From: Rhodanobacter lindaniclasticus | Lineage (GTDB): Bacteria > Pseudomonadota > Gammaproteobacteria > Xanthomonadales > Rhodanobacteraceae | Direction: 5' to 3' | Length of the DNA: 64,000 nt | Assembly: GCF_004799035.1 (NCBI RefSeq) | Contig: NZ_MWIO01000025.1 | Coordinates: forward strand, 94,601 to 158,600 | Part shown: positions 42,502-52,281 of the stretch, in pieces | Layout: each line of letters begins with the position of its first letter | How positions within the stretch are numbered: position 1 is the stretch's first letter | Notes under the pieces: generated by a model | Told to the model about the DNA's origin: nothing | The model's database searches: none | Seen by the model: only the letters and a program-made list of their open reading frames with translations | Position numbers and translations under genes: made by a program

Positions 42502-42905
42502 ACAGCGTGCTCGCGGCAACCAGCACCCTGCTCTGGTGGGTGCTCTACAGCAGCATGGCGGCGCTGGTGTTCGCGCTGATCGGCTGGTCGGTAATGCGCT
42601 GGACCGAACGCTGCGCGGTGGTGTTCAACCGCATCTACCTCGCCTGCCTGCTGTGGACCATGGCCGGCCTGCTGCTGGTATTCCTGGTGGCCGTCTACGA
42701 AGGCGCCCTGCACCCGCCCTACGACGGCCTGCTGCACTCGGGCCTGCTGCGCGTCGTGCTGGTGCTGGACATGCTGATCGGCGCGATCCTGTTGTGGCGG
42801 CTGGTGCCGCGCATCGACGCCCGTCGCATCCGCCCCGGCAGCGCCTGCATGGCAGTGGCCGTGAGCATGGCGGTCGGTTTCGGCGTGGCCACCACGCTGG
42901 TGTAG
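42498..42905 (+). CDS. Small membrane protein, unknown function
   Basis: 135 residues with four hydrophobic segments (about 7-30, 47-68, 85-103, 115-133) and few charged residues. The start is set by the ATGA overlap with the Mpo1-like gene. I recognise no family. Translational coupling suggests a related membrane-lipid role, but this is weak. Confidence 0.75.
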   Translation: MNSVLAATSTLLWWVLYSSMAALVFALIGWSVMRWTERCAVVFNRIYLACLLWTMAGLLLVFLVAVYEGALHPPYDGLLHSGLLRVVLVLDMLIGAILLWRLVPRIDARRIRPGSACMAVAVSMAVGFGVATTLV

Positions 42906-42910
42906 TCCAA

Positions 42911-42946
42911 CGGTGCGCGACGCGGACTGGCCCGCGCCGCGCACCG
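42911..42946. terminator. Hairpin between convergent membrane protein genes
   Basis: CGGTGCGCG (42911-42919) and CGCGCACCG (42938-42946) are exact complements in the short gap between convergent genes. There is no T-run, so it may act as a weak bidirectional terminator or an mRNA 3' stabiliser. Confidence 0.4.
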
Positions 42947-42956
42947 GCACGTCGGA

Positions 42957-43385
42957 TCAGTGGCCGAGAAGCGCCGCGCCGAACATCGACATGACGATGA
43001 AGCCGATCAGCAGCGCCAGCACGAAGCCGATCACCATGTAGACCAGTTGCACCACGCACGCCTTGCCGTAGCCGATCTGGCTGCCGTCGGCGGCCAGCAG
43101 CAGGTAGTTCACCACCGCCGCACCGACCAGGAACAACGCCGCCAGCGACAGGAGGCCGCCCGCGCTGGCGGGCAGGATCATGCGCAGGACCAGCGAAACC
43201 ACGAAGGTCGCGATCCAGGCCAGTACCACTGCGGCCAGCGCACGCAGGTAGGAAGGCATGAAGCCGACCACCAGGCGAAAGGACACGCTGAGGATCAGCG
43301 CGCCCACCAGGATGTAAACCACCAGCATCACCAGCATGGCGAACAGGCCCATGCCGGCCAATGCAGCCAATGAAGAAGTACCCAT
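42957..43385 (-). CDS. Small membrane protein, unknown function
   Basis: 142 residues, four TM segments, very hydrophobic (starts MGTSSLAALAGMGLFAMLVM, ends GFIVMSMFGAALLGH). No catalytic or binding motifs are visible. It is a single gene, convergent with the preceding membrane pair and upstream of dnaE2 on the same strand. Family not recognised. Confidence 0.75.
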   Translation of the reverse strand: MGTSSLAALAGMGLFAMLVMLVVYILVGALILSVSFRLVVGFMPSYLRALAAVVLAWIATFVVSLVLRMILPASAGGLLSLAALFLVGAAVVNYLLLAADGSQIGYGKACVVQLVYMVIGFVLALLIGFIVMSMFGAALLGH

Positions 43386-43504
43386 AAATCCCCCGGATTG
43401 GAAAGAGAACCGCGCGACGGCATCCCCATGCCGGTCGCGACGGTGGCGTCAGCCTACCCGATTCCGCGGCGCGCGACAGCGCACGGGTTGCGCACGCGGA
43501 ACAT

Positions 43505-46500
43505 TCAATGGAAATCGCGCGAGCGACTGTCCAGCTCGCCCAGCCACGCGCTCATGTCGGTGAGCCGCCGGGCGATCAGGTGGGCCACGCCGTCGACGCA
43601 CTCCCATTGCCCTTCCACGCCGAGCAGGCGCGCCTCCAGATACGCGCGCCGCTGCCGCTCGGCGACCTGGCTCCAGACCACCACGTTGATGGCGCCGTGC
43701 TCGTCTTCGATGGTGATGAAGGTGACCCCGCTGGCGGTCTGCGGGCGCTGGCGCTGGGTGACCAGGCCGGCGGCGCGCACCAGGCTCTGATGCCGCTGGC
43801 CTCGCAGGCTGCGCGAGTCGGCGAAACGCGCCGCGCGCAGGCGCGAACGGATCAGTTGCAGCGGATGCGGGCCGAGGCTGAGGCCGGTACGCGCATAGTC
43901 CGACTGCAGGTTTTCCGCGACCGACGGCACCGGCAGCACGATGGCCTCTTCCGCCGGGCTGGCGCGTCCGAACAGCGGCAGCTGCGGCTCGACGCCGGCC
44001 ACCGCCCACTTCGCCCGATGGCGATGACCCGCCAGGCCGCGCAAGGCGCCCGCCTCGGCCAGCAGTTCCTGCTGGCGGCGGTCGATGCCGGTGCGGGCGC
44101 ACAGATCCGTCACGTCGACGAAGGCACGCGCGGCGCGCGCCGCCGACATCCGTTCGGCGACGTCTTCGCGAAAACCGCGCACTTGGCGCAGCCCGATCCG
44201 CAGCGCCGGCTGATCGCGTGCGTCGTCCTCCAGCGTGCAGTCCCAGTCGCTGTGGCGCACGTCGACCGGGCGCACCGCGATGCCGTGGCGCTGCGCGTCC
44301 TGCACGATCTGGCTGGGCCCGTAGAAACCCATCGGCTGCGCGTTGAGCAGGGCGCAGGCGAACGCGGCCGGCTCGTGGCATTTCAGCCAGCAGCTGGCAT
44401 AGACGATGCCGGCGAAGCTGGCCGCATGACTCTCGGGAAAACCGTAGCTGCCGAAGCCCTTGATCTGCTCGAACAATCGCGCCGCGAACTCGGCGGTGTA
44501 ACCGCGTTCGAGCATGCCGCGGATGATCCGCTCGCGATGGTGCTCCATGCCGCCATGACGTTTCCACGCCGCCATCGCGCGGCGCAGCTGGTCGGCTTCG
44601 CCGGCCGTGTAACCGGCCGCCACGATCGCCAGCTTCATCACCTGCTCCTGGAACAGCGGCACGCCCAGGGTGCGTTCGAATACCGCCTTCAGATCCTCCG
44701 ACGGATAGTCCACCGGCTCCTCGCCGCGCCGACGGCGCAGGTACGGATGCACCATGTCGCCCTGGATCGGGCCGGGCCGCACGATCGCCACCTGGATCAC
44801 CAGGTCGTAGAAATTTTCCGGGCGATGCCGCGGCAGCATCGCCATCTGCGCGCGGCTCTCGATCTGGAACACGCCGACGGTGTCGGCACGCTGGATCATC
44901 TCGTACGTTTGCGGGTCTTCGGCCGGCAGCGTCGCCAGGCTGTAATCCTGGCCGCGATGGGCGCGCAGCAGATCCAGGCAACGGCGCACGCAACTGAGCA
45001 TGCCCAGCGCCAGGCAATCGACCTTGAGCAGGCGCATGGTGTCGAGGTCGTCCTTGTCCCACTGGATGATGGTGCGATCGGCCATCGCCGCGTTTTCCAC
45101 CGGCACCAGCTCGGCCAGCGGCGCGTCGCTGATCACGAAACCGCCGACGTGCTGCGACAGGTGCCGCGGCATGTCGCGCAACTCGGCGGTGAGTTTCAGC
45201 ACCCGGCGCAGCACCGCACCCTGCGGATCGAAGCCGTGTTCGCGCAGGCGTTCGTCCAGCGAGGCGTCGCCGCCGCGCCAGCCGAAGATGCCGCTCAACT
45301 GATCCACCTGATCCGGCGGCAGGCCCAGCGCCTTGGCCACGTCGCGCACGGCGCTCCTGCCGCGATAGCAGATTACCGTGGCCGCCAGCGCGGCGCGCTC
45401 GCGACCGTACTTGGCATAGATGTACTGGATCACCTCCTCGCGCCGCTCGTGCTCGAAATCCACGTCGATGTCGGGCGGCTCGTTGCGCTCCTTGCTGATG
45501 AACCGCTCCACCAGCAGGTTCATCCGCGCCGGGTCGACCTCGGTGACGCCGAGCGCGAAACACACGGCGGAGTTGGCCGCCGAGCCGCGGCCTTGGCAGA
45601 GAATCTTCTGACTGCGGGCGAAGTGCACGATGTCGTGCACGGTGAGGAAATAGGACTCGTACTGCAGCTCCTCGATCAGTCCCAGTTCGTGCTCGATCTG
45701 TGCGCGAACCTTCTCCGGCACGCCATTCGGCCAGCGCCAGCGCATGCCTCGCTCGGTGAGATGGCGCAGCCAGCTGCTGGCGCTGTGGCCGGCCGGCACC
45801 AGCTCGGCGGGATAGCGGTATTTCAGTTCGTCGAGGCTGAACGTGCAGCGCGCGGCGATGGCGGTGCTTTCATGCATCAGCGCGGCAGGGTAGATCGCCG
45901 CCAGCGCCTCGCGCCGGCGCAGGTGGCGCTCGCCGTTGCGGAAGATCAGCACGCCGGCTTCGGCCAGCGGCACGCAATGGCGGATCGCGGTCAGCGTGTT
46001 CTGCAGCGCCAGCCGGCGACGCACATGCATGTGCACGTCGCCGGCGGCGACCGGCGGCAGGTCGAGGCTGTGCCCGAGTCGCTGCAGCTCGCGCAGGCGC
46101 CCGGCGTCGTCCGGCCCGTGATGCAACTCCACCGCCAGCCACGCACGCCCGGCGAAGGTGTCGCGCATCCAGCGGCCGTGGGCGACATCGGGCTCGCGCC
46201 CGGGCAGCCACAGCGCGAAGGTGCCCGGCACGCCATCGGCGAGATCGGCGCGATGCAGGCGATAAGTGCCCTTGACCGAGGCGCGGCGGCCGCGGGTGAT
46301 CAGGCCGCACAACGCGGTATAGCCGGCCTTGTTCTCGCACAGCAGCACCAGTCCGGGGCCGTCATCGAGCTGGAATTCGGCGCCGACGATCAGTTTGACG
46401 CCGGTGGCGCGCGAGGCTTCCAGCGCACGCACGATGCCGGCCAGCGAGCACTCGTCGGTGATCGCCAGCGCCTCGTAGCCGCAAACTTTCGCGCGCTCGA

Positions 46501-46576
46501 ACAGTTCGCGCGCGCTGGACGCGCCGCGGCCGAACGAGAAGTTCGACAGGCAATGCAGCTCGGCATACGCGTTCAT
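43505..46576 (-). CDS. dnaE2: Error-prone DNA polymerase III alpha subunit DnaE2
   Basis: A 1023-residue C-family polymerase used in SOS mutagenesis. The PHP domain opens the protein ([27 protein letters not shown]). The polymerase active site includes [20 protein letters not shown], followed by the helix-hairpin-helix and OB-fold regions ([19 protein letters not shown]). ATG 46576 overlaps the imuB stop by 4 nt. Family members copy damaged templates together with ImuA and ImuB. It is the last gene of the lexA-imuA-imuB-dnaE2 operon. Confidence 0.97.
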   Translation of the reverse strand: MNAYAELHCLSNFSFGRGASSARELFERAKVCGYEALAITDECSLAGIVRALEASRATGVKLIVGAEFQLDDGPGLVLLCENKAGYTALCGLITRGRRASVKGTYRLHRADLADGVPGTFALWLPGREPDVAHGRWMRDTFAGRAWLAVELHHGPDDAGRLRELQRLGHSLDLPPVAAGDVHMHVRRRLALQNTLTAIRHCVPLAEAGVLIFRNGERHLRRREALAAIYPAALMHESTAIAARCTFSLDELKYRYPAELVPAGHSASSWLRHLTERGMRWRWPNGVPEKVRAQIEHELGLIEELQYESYFLTVHDIVHFARSQKILCQGRGSAANSAVCFALGVTEVDPARMNLLVERFISKERNEPPDIDVDFEHERREEVIQYIYAKYGRERAALAATVICYRGRSAVRDVAKALGLPPDQVDQLSGIFGWRGGDASLDERLREHGFDPQGAVLRRVLKLTAELRDMPRHLSQHVGGFVISDAPLAELVPVENAAMADRTIIQWDKDDLDTMRLLKVDCLALGMLSCVRRCLDLLRAHRGQDYSLATLPAEDPQTYEMIQRADTVGVFQIESRAQMAMLPRHRPENFYDLVIQVAIVRPGPIQGDMVHPYLRRRRGEEPVDYPSEDLKAVFERTLGVPLFQEQVMKLAIVAAGYTAGEADQLRRAMAAWKRHGGMEHHRERIIRGMLERGYTAEFAARLFEQIKGFGSYGFPESHAASFAGIVYASCWLKCHEPAAFACALLNAQPMGFYGPSQIVQDAQRHGIAVRPVDVRHSDWDCTLEDDARDQPALRIGLRQVRGFREDVAERMSAARAARAFVDVTDLCARTGIDRRQQELLAEAGALRGLAGHRHRAKWAVAGVEPQLPLFGRASPAEEAIVLPVPSVAENLQSDYARTGLSLGPHPLQLIRSRLRAARFADSRSLRGQRHQSLVRAAGLVTQRQRPQTASGVTFITIEDEHGAINVVVWSQVAERQRRAYLEARLLGVEGQWECVDGVAHLIARRLTDMSAWLGELDSRSRDFH

Positions 46577-47973
46577 GCGAACCAGCCGTGCAGCATCCAG
46601 CCGTCGCGCTCGCCCGGCGCACAGAATGCCCAGCCGCGCTGACCTTGCGCGGTTTCCACCACGTAGTAGTCGCGGCACACCTCGCCGCCATCCCACCAGC
46701 CGGTTTCCAGCCGCTCGGGGCCGGCCAGGATCTGCGGCGCGGGGCCGCGCAGCGGAATCGGCCGCTCGAACAGCCAGGTCGGTCGCGGCGAGGGTTCCTG
46801 CCAGCCGTCATCGTGGGCCGTCACTTTCTGCGCCAGCTCGGGCCGCGGATCGGTGGTGCTGCCCAGTTGATGCACGGCGCGATCGCCCAGCCGCGCACGC
46901 AGGCGTTCGCGCAACTGTTCGATCGGCAACGCGTTGGCGGGACGCTCGTCGAACAGGTCACGCCCGGCCGGCACGAAAGCAGGCAGATCGCGCGCAAGCA
47001 GGCGCATGGCGATGACCGGCTGCGGCAGTTGCACCTGCTCCAGCCGCGCGCGCGCCAGTTCGAACAGCATGCCGGCCTCGCGTTCGGGCGCGAGCAGGCC
47101 CACCTTCACTTCGGTGTGTCCCTCGCGATGTTCCAGCTGCAACGTGAAACGCTGCACGCCGCCGTCGCGACCGGCCAGGTAGGCGGACAGATCGGACGTC
47201 ATGCGACGCAGCGGGAAGACCAGCGCGCCGATGGCTTCGACTTCGTGCGTCAGCTCGATGCGCAGGTCGAAGCGGTCGGGTGGCCGATACGCTTCCAGGC
47301 CGGCCGGGGCCGCGCCGGTCAGGCGATCCAGCGCGAGCAGCAACTCCGCACCGAAACGCCGGCGCAGGCCGTCGCGCGGCAGCGCCAGCAGCTGGCCCAG
47401 CGTGCGGATGCCCATGCCCGGCAAGGCGTCGGCCGCCACCGCGGGCAGGCGACTCCGCGCCAGCGGGATGCACTGCAGCGCGTGGCGCAGTTGTTCGTCG
47501 GTGAGCACCGCCTGGCCGTCGGCGACGCCGGCCAGCACATGCGCCGCATGCGGCGTCGGTGCGGCACTGATCCGGTGGCGAAAACCCAGCGCATCGAGAT
47601 CGGCGCGCAGCAGGCTTTCCAGCCGCGGCCACGAACCGAACAGGTTCAGGCTGCGGCTGACCTCCAGCACGATCGCGTGGGGCAGCAGGCTTACCTCGGC
47701 GCTGTAGCGATAGGCCACCGCGGCCAGGAACCGATGCCACTGATCGACCCGCTCAGGCTGGTACGGCAAGGCCTCGAATTGCGCCAAGAGCGCCTGCGCC
47801 GCGCTCAGTCGCTGACCCACGCGCAGGCCGGCCTCGCGCGCGGCCGCGTTCGCCGCCACGATGCTGCGCGCATGTCCGGTGCCGGCCACCAGTACCAGCG
47901 GGCCCGCGTCCGCACGACGACGGAGGACACCGTCCAGTGCCAACTGCGGCAACGCTATGCAGGCCCACAACAT
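46573..47973 (-). CDS. imuB: Y-family-like mutagenesis protein ImuB
   Basis: A 466-residue Y-family polymerase relative. The palm region lacks the first catalytic Asp ([12 protein letters not shown] where an active polymerase has DxD), as expected for ImuB, which acts as a scaffold joining DnaE2 to the sliding clamp. Thumb and little-finger-like regions follow ([40 protein letters not shown]). It lies 12 nt after imuA and overlaps dnaE2. Confidence 0.95.
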   Translation of the reverse strand: MLWACIALPQLALDGVLRRRADAGPLVLVAGTGHARSIVAANAAAREAGLRVGQRLSAAQALLAQFEALPYQPERVDQWHRFLAAVAYRYSAEVSLLPHAIVLEVSRSLNLFGSWPRLESLLRADLDALGFRHRISAAPTPHAAHVLAGVADGQAVLTDEQLRHALQCIPLARSRLPAVAADALPGMGIRTLGQLLALPRDGLRRRFGAELLLALDRLTGAAPAGLEAYRPPDRFDLRIELTHEVEAIGALVFPLRRMTSDLSAYLAGRDGGVQRFTLQLEHREGHTEVKVGLLAPEREAGMLFELARARLEQVQLPQPVIAMRLLARDLPAFVPAGRDLFDERPANALPIEQLRERLRARLGDRAVHQLGSTTDPRPELAQKVTAHDDGWQEPSPRPTWLFERPIPLRGPAPQILAGPERLETGWWDGGEVCRDYYVVETAQGQRGWAFCAPGERDGWMLHGWFA

Positions 47974-47985
47974 CGGCGCCCACCA

Positions 47986-48609
47986 TCAATGCAGGGCGCG
48001 TGGCAGCGCCACCGGCTGGGCGGGCACCGCACCGCCCCGGCATTTGCGCACCCATACCCGCGCCTGCGGCCGCGCTTCCAGCTCCAGCCGCAACGCCGCC
48101 GGCGAGGCATTGGAGAGATGCCGCCGGTCGCGAAACGCGAAGGCCAGCGCGCGGCCGCCGTCGGCGGCCACCTGCAGCCGCCGCAAGGCGCGATCGTCCG
48201 CCTGCCGCGGCCACGCCAGCACCGCCGCGCAGCTGCCCGAACGCAGGCACTGCTCCGTCGCCCACAACACGTCGGCCTCGGTCGCGCTGACGATCTCGAT
48301 CCGGCGCATGTCCACGCCGTGCTGGCGCCAACCGGCCACGCAGGGCAGATACGGCGGCGCGACCAGCACCACCGCCCGCGCGCCCTGGCTGAGGCGGGCC
48401 AGCGTGGGCAGCACCAGTTGCAGTTCGCCCACGCCATCCAGCGGCAGCAGGATTTCCGACAGCGCCGCCGCCGGCCAGCCGCCGCTGGGCAGCACCGCAT
48501 CCAGCGCGGCCCAGCCGGTGGGCTGCTCGCCGGCCGGCAGCGGTTCGGCCCGGCCGCGCCAGACCCGGCGCGCATCGAGCAGGTTCGACAGGGGCATCAC
48601 GGTCGCCAT
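47986..48609 (-). CDS. imuA: SOS mutagenesis protein ImuA
   Basis: 207 residues, a RecA/SulA-like protein of the inducible mutagenesis cassette. Recognisable features are GWAALDAVLPSGGWPAAALSE, LPTLARLSQGARAVVLVAPP and the basic tail. Its start overlaps the lexA stop by one base (TGATG), so translation is coupled to the repressor. Family members help recruit the translesion complex; no Walker A is obvious. Confidence 0.93.
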   Translation of the reverse strand: MATVMPLSNLLDARRVWRGRAEPLPAGEQPTGWAALDAVLPSGGWPAAALSEILLPLDGVGELQLVLPTLARLSQGARAVVLVAPPYLPCVAGWRQHGVDMRRIEIVSATEADVLWATEQCLRSGSCAAVLAWPRQADDRALRRLQVAADGGRALAFAFRDRRHLSNASPAALRLELEARPQARVWVRKCRGGAVPAQPVALPRALH

Positions 48610-49229
48610 CAGCCGCCCCTCAGCAGGCCGGCGAACAGGCCTTCGATGGCGAAGTCCTCGCTGGGGTCGGGGTCGATCGGCTGGTAGCCGGGACTGTTCG
48701 GCAGCAGCCGGATCACCTCGCCCTGCCAGTACAGCCGCTTGATCGTGAAGCGGTCGCCGCCGACGCGCGCCGCCACCACCTGGCCGTGCCGGGCCACCGG
48801 CGTGGCGTGCACGCCGACCAGATCTCCGTCGAGGATGCCCTCGTCGCGCATCGAATCGCCGACCACCCGCACCAGGTAATCCGGCGTGAGCCGGAACAGC
48901 CAGCGCGACACGCGCAGGCTGCGCTCGATCCGCGACTCGGAAAACAGCGGCTCGCCGGCAGCGATGCGGCCGACCAGCGGCAGCTCCAGGGTGTCCGCAT
49001 CCAGCGCGTCGGGCGCCTCCACCAGGCGGATGCCGCGCGAACGGTTCGGCTCGATCGCCAGCCGCCCCTTGGCCTCCAGCGAGCGCACGTGCTTGAGCAC
49101 CGCGCTGACGTGGGGCAGGCCCATCGCCTGGCCGATCTCCTCCAGCGTGGGCGCCTGGCCATCCCGCGCCACGCGGGCGCGGATGAATTCGAGGATGTTG
49201 GACTGGCGGCTGGTCAGGTGCAGGCTCAT
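48609..49229 (-). CDS. lexA: LexA-type SOS repressor heading the mutagenesis cassette
   Basis: A 206-residue LexA. An N-terminal winged helix (SRQSNILEFIRARV, PTLEEIGQAMGLPHVSAVLKH) precedes the self-cleavage site Ala91-Gly92 (IAAGEP) and the Ser126/Lys164 catalytic dyad (VVGDSMRD, FTIKRLY). A perfect palindrome 10 nt upstream of the start is its likely operator. Many Xanthomonadales carry two LexA proteins; this one, linked to imuAB-dnaE2, would be the cassette-specific copy. Confidence 0.95.
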   Translation of the reverse strand: MSLHLTSRQSNILEFIRARVARDGQAPTLEEIGQAMGLPHVSAVLKHVRSLEAKGRLAIEPNRSRGIRLVEAPDALDADTLELPLVGRIAAGEPLFSESRIERSLRVSRWLFRLTPDYLVRVVGDSMRDEGILDGDLVGVHATPVARHGQVVAARVGGDRFTIKRLYWQGEVIRLLPNSPGYQPIDPDPSEDFAIEGLFAGLLRGG

Positions 49230-49238
49230 GGTTCAGGC

Positions 49239-49262
49239 ATTTTCACCTTTAATGGTGAAAAT
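49239..49262. promoter_or_regulatory. Palindromic operator upstream of lexA
   Basis: ATTTTCACC (49239-49247) and GGTGAAAAT (49254-49262) form a perfect 9-bp inverted repeat around a 6-bp AT-rich centre. It lies 9 nt from the lexA start codon, so the bound protein would block transcription or initiation. It does not match the E. coli CTG-N10-CAG box. Confidence 0.75.
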
Positions 49263-49292
49263 ACAAGCACCCGTTGCCGCCGCGGCACGGCC

Positions 49293-50363
49293 TCAGTTGC
49301 GCAGCCGCGACCCCCGCGCCCGGTCGGCCGCGTCGTTGTTGCGGCTGAGCAGGTCGGCGTAATGCAGGGCCTGCCGCGCGTGATGCTCCTCGCCCAGCTG
49401 GCGGTAGGCCCGGGCCAGCCCGAGGTAGAAGCGGGGATCGCCGTGGTACAGGCGGATGGCGCGTCGGTAGTGCTGCACCGCCCCGGTGTAGTCGCCTTCC
49501 TTTTCGTCGTCCACGGCCAGCAGGAACTGGAAATAGGGATCCTTCTTCTGCACTTTTTCCAGCTTGCGCTGGAAGCGGACACGGTCCGCCTCGTCGCCGT
49601 TGCTCCGGTACAGCGTCACCAGGTTGAACAGCGCGCCCGCATGCGTGGGGTCCAGCGTCAGCGCCTTCAGGTAATTGCGTTCGGCGCCATGCAGATCGTC
49701 CTCGCGCAGGCGCAGCACGCCGGCATTGGCCCAGCCGCTGGCGTAGCGCGGCGCCAGTTGCAGCGTCATCGCCATGTAGGGCGCGGCAACGTCCGGCTGG
49801 TTGTCGGCCAGCAGTTCGGCGGCGCGGTTGTTGTAATAGAGCGCCAGCAAGCGCTGATCGGAGATCGACTCGGGCTGATGCCGCGTCAGCACCTCGTCGC
49901 GGGCCACGTCGATGGTGTAGCGCATGCGGCCGATGGCGATCTGGGCGTTGACGTGGTTGAACCGGTAGACCACGTTGTCCTGCACGTGCCAGGCCACGAC
50001 GTCGTCGATCTCCTGCGCGTGGGCATCCAGCCCCGCCTCGCGCGCCAGCGCCACGGTGAGCAGGGTGAAAGTGAGGCAGTTGGCCTTGCGCTGCCGGTAC
50101 GCCTGGGCCACCGTCAAGGTGGCGTCAGTCGCGTAAGTCATGCCCAGCCCGGAAGGATCGAACAGGAACTCCACCAGGCGCTGCATCCGCTGCCTGCCCG
50201 GCCCGCCATCGCCGATGACCTGCCGCTGCAACTGCTCGCGCAAGGCCGGCGGAACCGCCAGGATCTGTTCGGGGGACGGCATCGGCTCCGGCGGCGGCAT
50301 GACCGGAGCGGGCGCGGCGGTCATCGACCACGCCAGGATTGCCGCATGCATCCAGGCCAACAT
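49293..50363 (-). CDS. Exported TPR protein with transglutaminase-like domain
   Basis: 356 residues. ATG 50363 has GGAGGG about 8 nt upstream and starts a short signal-like segment (MLAWMHAAILAWSM). An N-terminal transglutaminase-like fold carries Cys in KANCLTF and His in FNHVNA. It is followed by at least four TPR-like helical repeats (LLALYYNNRAAELLADNQPD, GWANAGVLRLREDDLHGAE, PTHAGALFNLV, AVQHYRRAIRLYHGDPRFYLGLARAYRQLG). Such proteins may assemble or process envelope complexes; the target is unknown. It is a single gene. Confidence 0.82.
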   Translation of the reverse strand: MLAWMHAAILAWSMTAAPAPVMPPPEPMPSPEQILAVPPALREQLQRQVIGDGGPGRQRMQRLVEFLFDPSGLGMTYATDATLTVAQAYRQRKANCLTFTLLTVALAREAGLDAHAQEIDDVVAWHVQDNVVYRFNHVNAQIAIGRMRYTIDVARDEVLTRHQPESISDQRLLALYYNNRAAELLADNQPDVAAPYMAMTLQLAPRYASGWANAGVLRLREDDLHGAERNYLKALTLDPTHAGALFNLVTLYRSNGDEADRVRFQRKLEKVQKKDPYFQFLLAVDDEKEGDYTGAVQHYRRAIRLYHGDPRFYLGLARAYRQLGEEHHARQALHYADLLSRNNDAADRARGSRLRN

Positions 50364-50407
50364 GCCGGAACCCTCCACGCCACAGGCGGGAACGTTTGAC
50401 GCGGCCA

Positions 50408-50578
50408 GTCTAGGAGTCTGGGCGGTAGAAACCAAGGGAGCGAGGCAAAGCGATTTTGAGTCGGGTTTTTCGATCGTTTGAGGAAGATAGCCGTAGCTAT
50501 CTGACGAAAAGGAGCGGAAAACCTGGCCAAAAGCGCGAAGCCGCAGCCCCTTGGTTTCTACCGCCCAGGCTCCTGGAC
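50408..50578. repeat. 170-bp imperfect palindrome
   Basis: The outer arms share CTGGGCGGTAGAAACCAAGG and its complement (5' arm 50408-50437, 3' arm 50547-50578). The centre holds a perfect hairpin AGATAGC / GCTATCT (50485-50491, 50496-50502). Between them the sequence is AT-richer than the surroundings and reads open in several frames without a ribosome binding site. It resembles a non-autonomous mobile or REP-type intergenic element and fills the 250-nt gap between two genes. Confidence 0.75.
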
Positions 50579-50613
50579 CTTTTCGCACGCCACCGATCGA
50601 TGCGGCGGTGTAA

Positions 50614-51273
50614 TCAGGCCTTGCGCAGCAGTCGGTAGGCCGCCGTCTCCAGCGCAGTCACTCCTTCGGCGGCGAAACCCGGCTGTTCGGCCAGGATGTC
50701 GCGGCGCTCCAGCAGCTCCACCACCCAGTCACGGCCGTAGCGTTCATGCACCTCGGCTTCCGGCACGGCAAACGGCGGGCCCTGCTTCTCGTGCGGCGGA
50801 TAATCGAGCGTGACCAGCAGGCCGCGGCAACCGGCCGGCAACTGCGCCAGGAAATCGCCCACGTAACGGCGACGCAGCTCCGGCGGCAGCGCGATCAGCG
50901 CAGCGCGGTCGTACACCGCCGAGCAATCGGCCAGGAGGTCGGCATCGAGCCCGAACACGTCGCCGCAGATCAGCTCGATGTTGCCGGCCACGTGGCGGCG
51001 GCCGTAGGGCGAAGCGGACACCTGCGGCACCAGTTCGTGTTCGGCGAAGAACTGCTCCACCGCCAGCGGCGACAGCTCCACGCCCAGCACCCGATGCCCC
51101 TGCGCGGCCAGCCAGATCATGTCCAGCGACTTGCCGGCCAGCGGCACCAGCACGCGGGTGTCCGGCGCCAGCGCCAGCGTCGACCAATGCGCGAGCAGCA
51201 GCGGGGTGGGTCGATCCTGGTGGAAGCCGATGCGGCCCTCGCGCCAGCGTTGATGCCAGAAGTCGGGTTCCAT
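50614..51273 (-). CDS. tpm: Thiopurine S-methyltransferase
   Basis: A 219-residue SAM-dependent methyltransferase of the bacterial TPMT type, which methylates thiopurines and, in bacteria, selenium or tellurium compounds. FWHQRWREGRIGFHQ at the start, the SAM loop LVPLAGKSLDMIWLAAQGH, GVELSPLAVEQFF and YDRAALIALP are diagnostic. GGAGG lies upstream of ATG 51273. It has no operon partner. Confidence 0.95.
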   Translation of the reverse strand: MEPDFWHQRWREGRIGFHQDRPTPLLLAHWSTLALAPDTRVLVPLAGKSLDMIWLAAQGHRVLGVELSPLAVEQFFAEHELVPQVSASPYGRRHVAGNIELICGDVFGLDADLLADCSAVYDRAALIALPPELRRRYVGDFLAQLPAGCRGLLVTLDYPPHEKQGPPFAVPEAEVHERYGRDWVVELLERRDILAEQPGFAAEGVTALETAAYRLLRKA

Positions 51274-51326
51274 GGCTTGCCTCCGGTAAACGTGCTTGCG
51301 CACGGTAGCAGGGTGTGCGTGACGCT

Positions 51327-51629
51327 TCAGCCGTGCCGGATCAGCCAGCGCAGATAGCCCAGATACAGCACGGTGGCCACCAGCGGCAGCGCATGCCAGG
51401 CGTATGCGCCGGCGCCAGCACCGGACAACTGCAGGACCAGCACGATGAGCGCGCTGCACAGGCAGGCGCCAGGCAACGCGAAGATCGACAGGTTCAGCAG
51501 CCGCAGCTGGCGCGGGCGCAGCGAGCCTCCGCTGGCCAGGCCGCCGCCGGAAAACGCCACCAGCATGAACAGCAGATACGCCAGCAGCAGCTGGCCGAAC
51601 ACTCCCAGCAAGGTCCATCCCCACGACAT
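51327..51629 (-). CDS. Small three-TM membrane protein, unknown
   Basis: 100 residues with three hydrophobic segments (GVFGQLLLAYLLFMLVAF, LSIFALPGACLCSALIVLVLQL, LPLVATVLYLGYLRWLI). ATG 51629 has AGGGG 9 nt upstream; ATG 51638 is too close to it. It shares a divergent promoter region with the SRPBCC/ArsR pair. Family not recognised. Confidence 0.7.
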   Translation of the reverse strand: MSWGWTLLGVFGQLLLAYLLFMLVAFSGGGLASGGSLRPRQLRLLNLSIFALPGACLCSALIVLVLQLSGAGAGAYAWHALPLVATVLYLGYLRWLIRHG

Positions 51630-51717
51630 GCCGTTCATCCCCTGCGCGCCACACCGGCGAAGTATCGCAGGCCTTTCCGTTCGGGTGCCTGCCACCGGAA
51701 ACCGGTGCCGGGAATTA

Positions 51718-51776
51718 TGCAACTTCAAGGTTGCACGTCAGGCACGGTGCGCGCATCATGCAACCTTCCGGTTGCC
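51718..51776. promoter_or_regulatory. Two inverted repeats, candidate ArsR operators
   Basis: TGCAAC-N6-GTTGCA (51718-51735) and TGCAAC-N6-GTTGCC (51759-51776) are near-identical inverted repeats with centres 41 bp apart, about four helical turns. They lie just upstream of the SRPBCC-ArsR operon start at 51790 and could also control the divergent gene at 51629. ArsR-family proteins typically bind such 12-2-12 or 6-6-6 repeats. Confidence 0.65.
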
Positions 51777-51789
51777 ATCGAGGATTGCC

Positions 51790-52281
51790 ATGGGCGCGTC
51801 GACTGACCGCATCGAACAACACATCCTGCTGCGCGCACCGCTGGAACGGGTATGGCACGCGCTGACCGACGCCGGCGCGTTCGGCGCCTGGTTCGGCATG
51901 GCACTGGACGGCCCCTTCGTCGCCGGTCAGCCGATCACCGGCACGATCCAGCCCACCCAGGTCGACGCCGAAGTCGCCAGGCTGCAGGCGCCGCATGCCG
52001 GCACCCCGTTCACGCTGTACGTCGAACGCATCGAGCCGATGCGCGTGTTCGCCTGGCGCTGGCACCCCTACGCGATCGAGCCGGGCATGGATTACGACAA
52101 GGAGCCGACCACCCTGGTTACCTTCGAACTCGAAGCGGTGGCCGAAGGCATCATGCTGCGGCTGACCGAGTCGGGCTTCGACCGGTTGCCGGCCGCGCGC
52201 CGCGACGCCGCGCTGCGTGCCAACGCGGGTGGTTGGGCCATGCAGATGGGCAACATCGAGAAATATGTCGCCGCGCACTGA
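51790..52281 (+). CDS. SRPBCC/AHSA1-family protein
   Basis: 163 residues with the helix-grip START-like fold (IEQHILLRAPLERVWHALTD, FGAWFGMALDGPFVAGQPITG, VTFELEAVAEGIMLRLTESGFD, GGWAMQMGNIEKYV). Members often pair with an ArsR regulator and may bind a hydrophobic ligand. GAGGA lies before ATG 51790. It overlaps the ArsR gene by 17 nt, so the two are translated together. Confidence 0.88.
   Translation: MGASTDRIEQHILLRAPLERVWHALTDAGAFGAWFGMALDGPFVAGQPITGTIQPTQVDAEVARLQAPHAGTPFTLYVERIEPMRVFAWRWHPYAIEPGMDYDKEPTTLVTFELEAVAEGIMLRLTESGFDRLPAARRDAALRANAGGWAMQMGNIEKYVAAH

Noticed and set aside
43508..46642. 1044-codon plus-strand frame opposite dnaE2
   Set aside because: Shadow of dnaE2; no domain or ribosome binding site.
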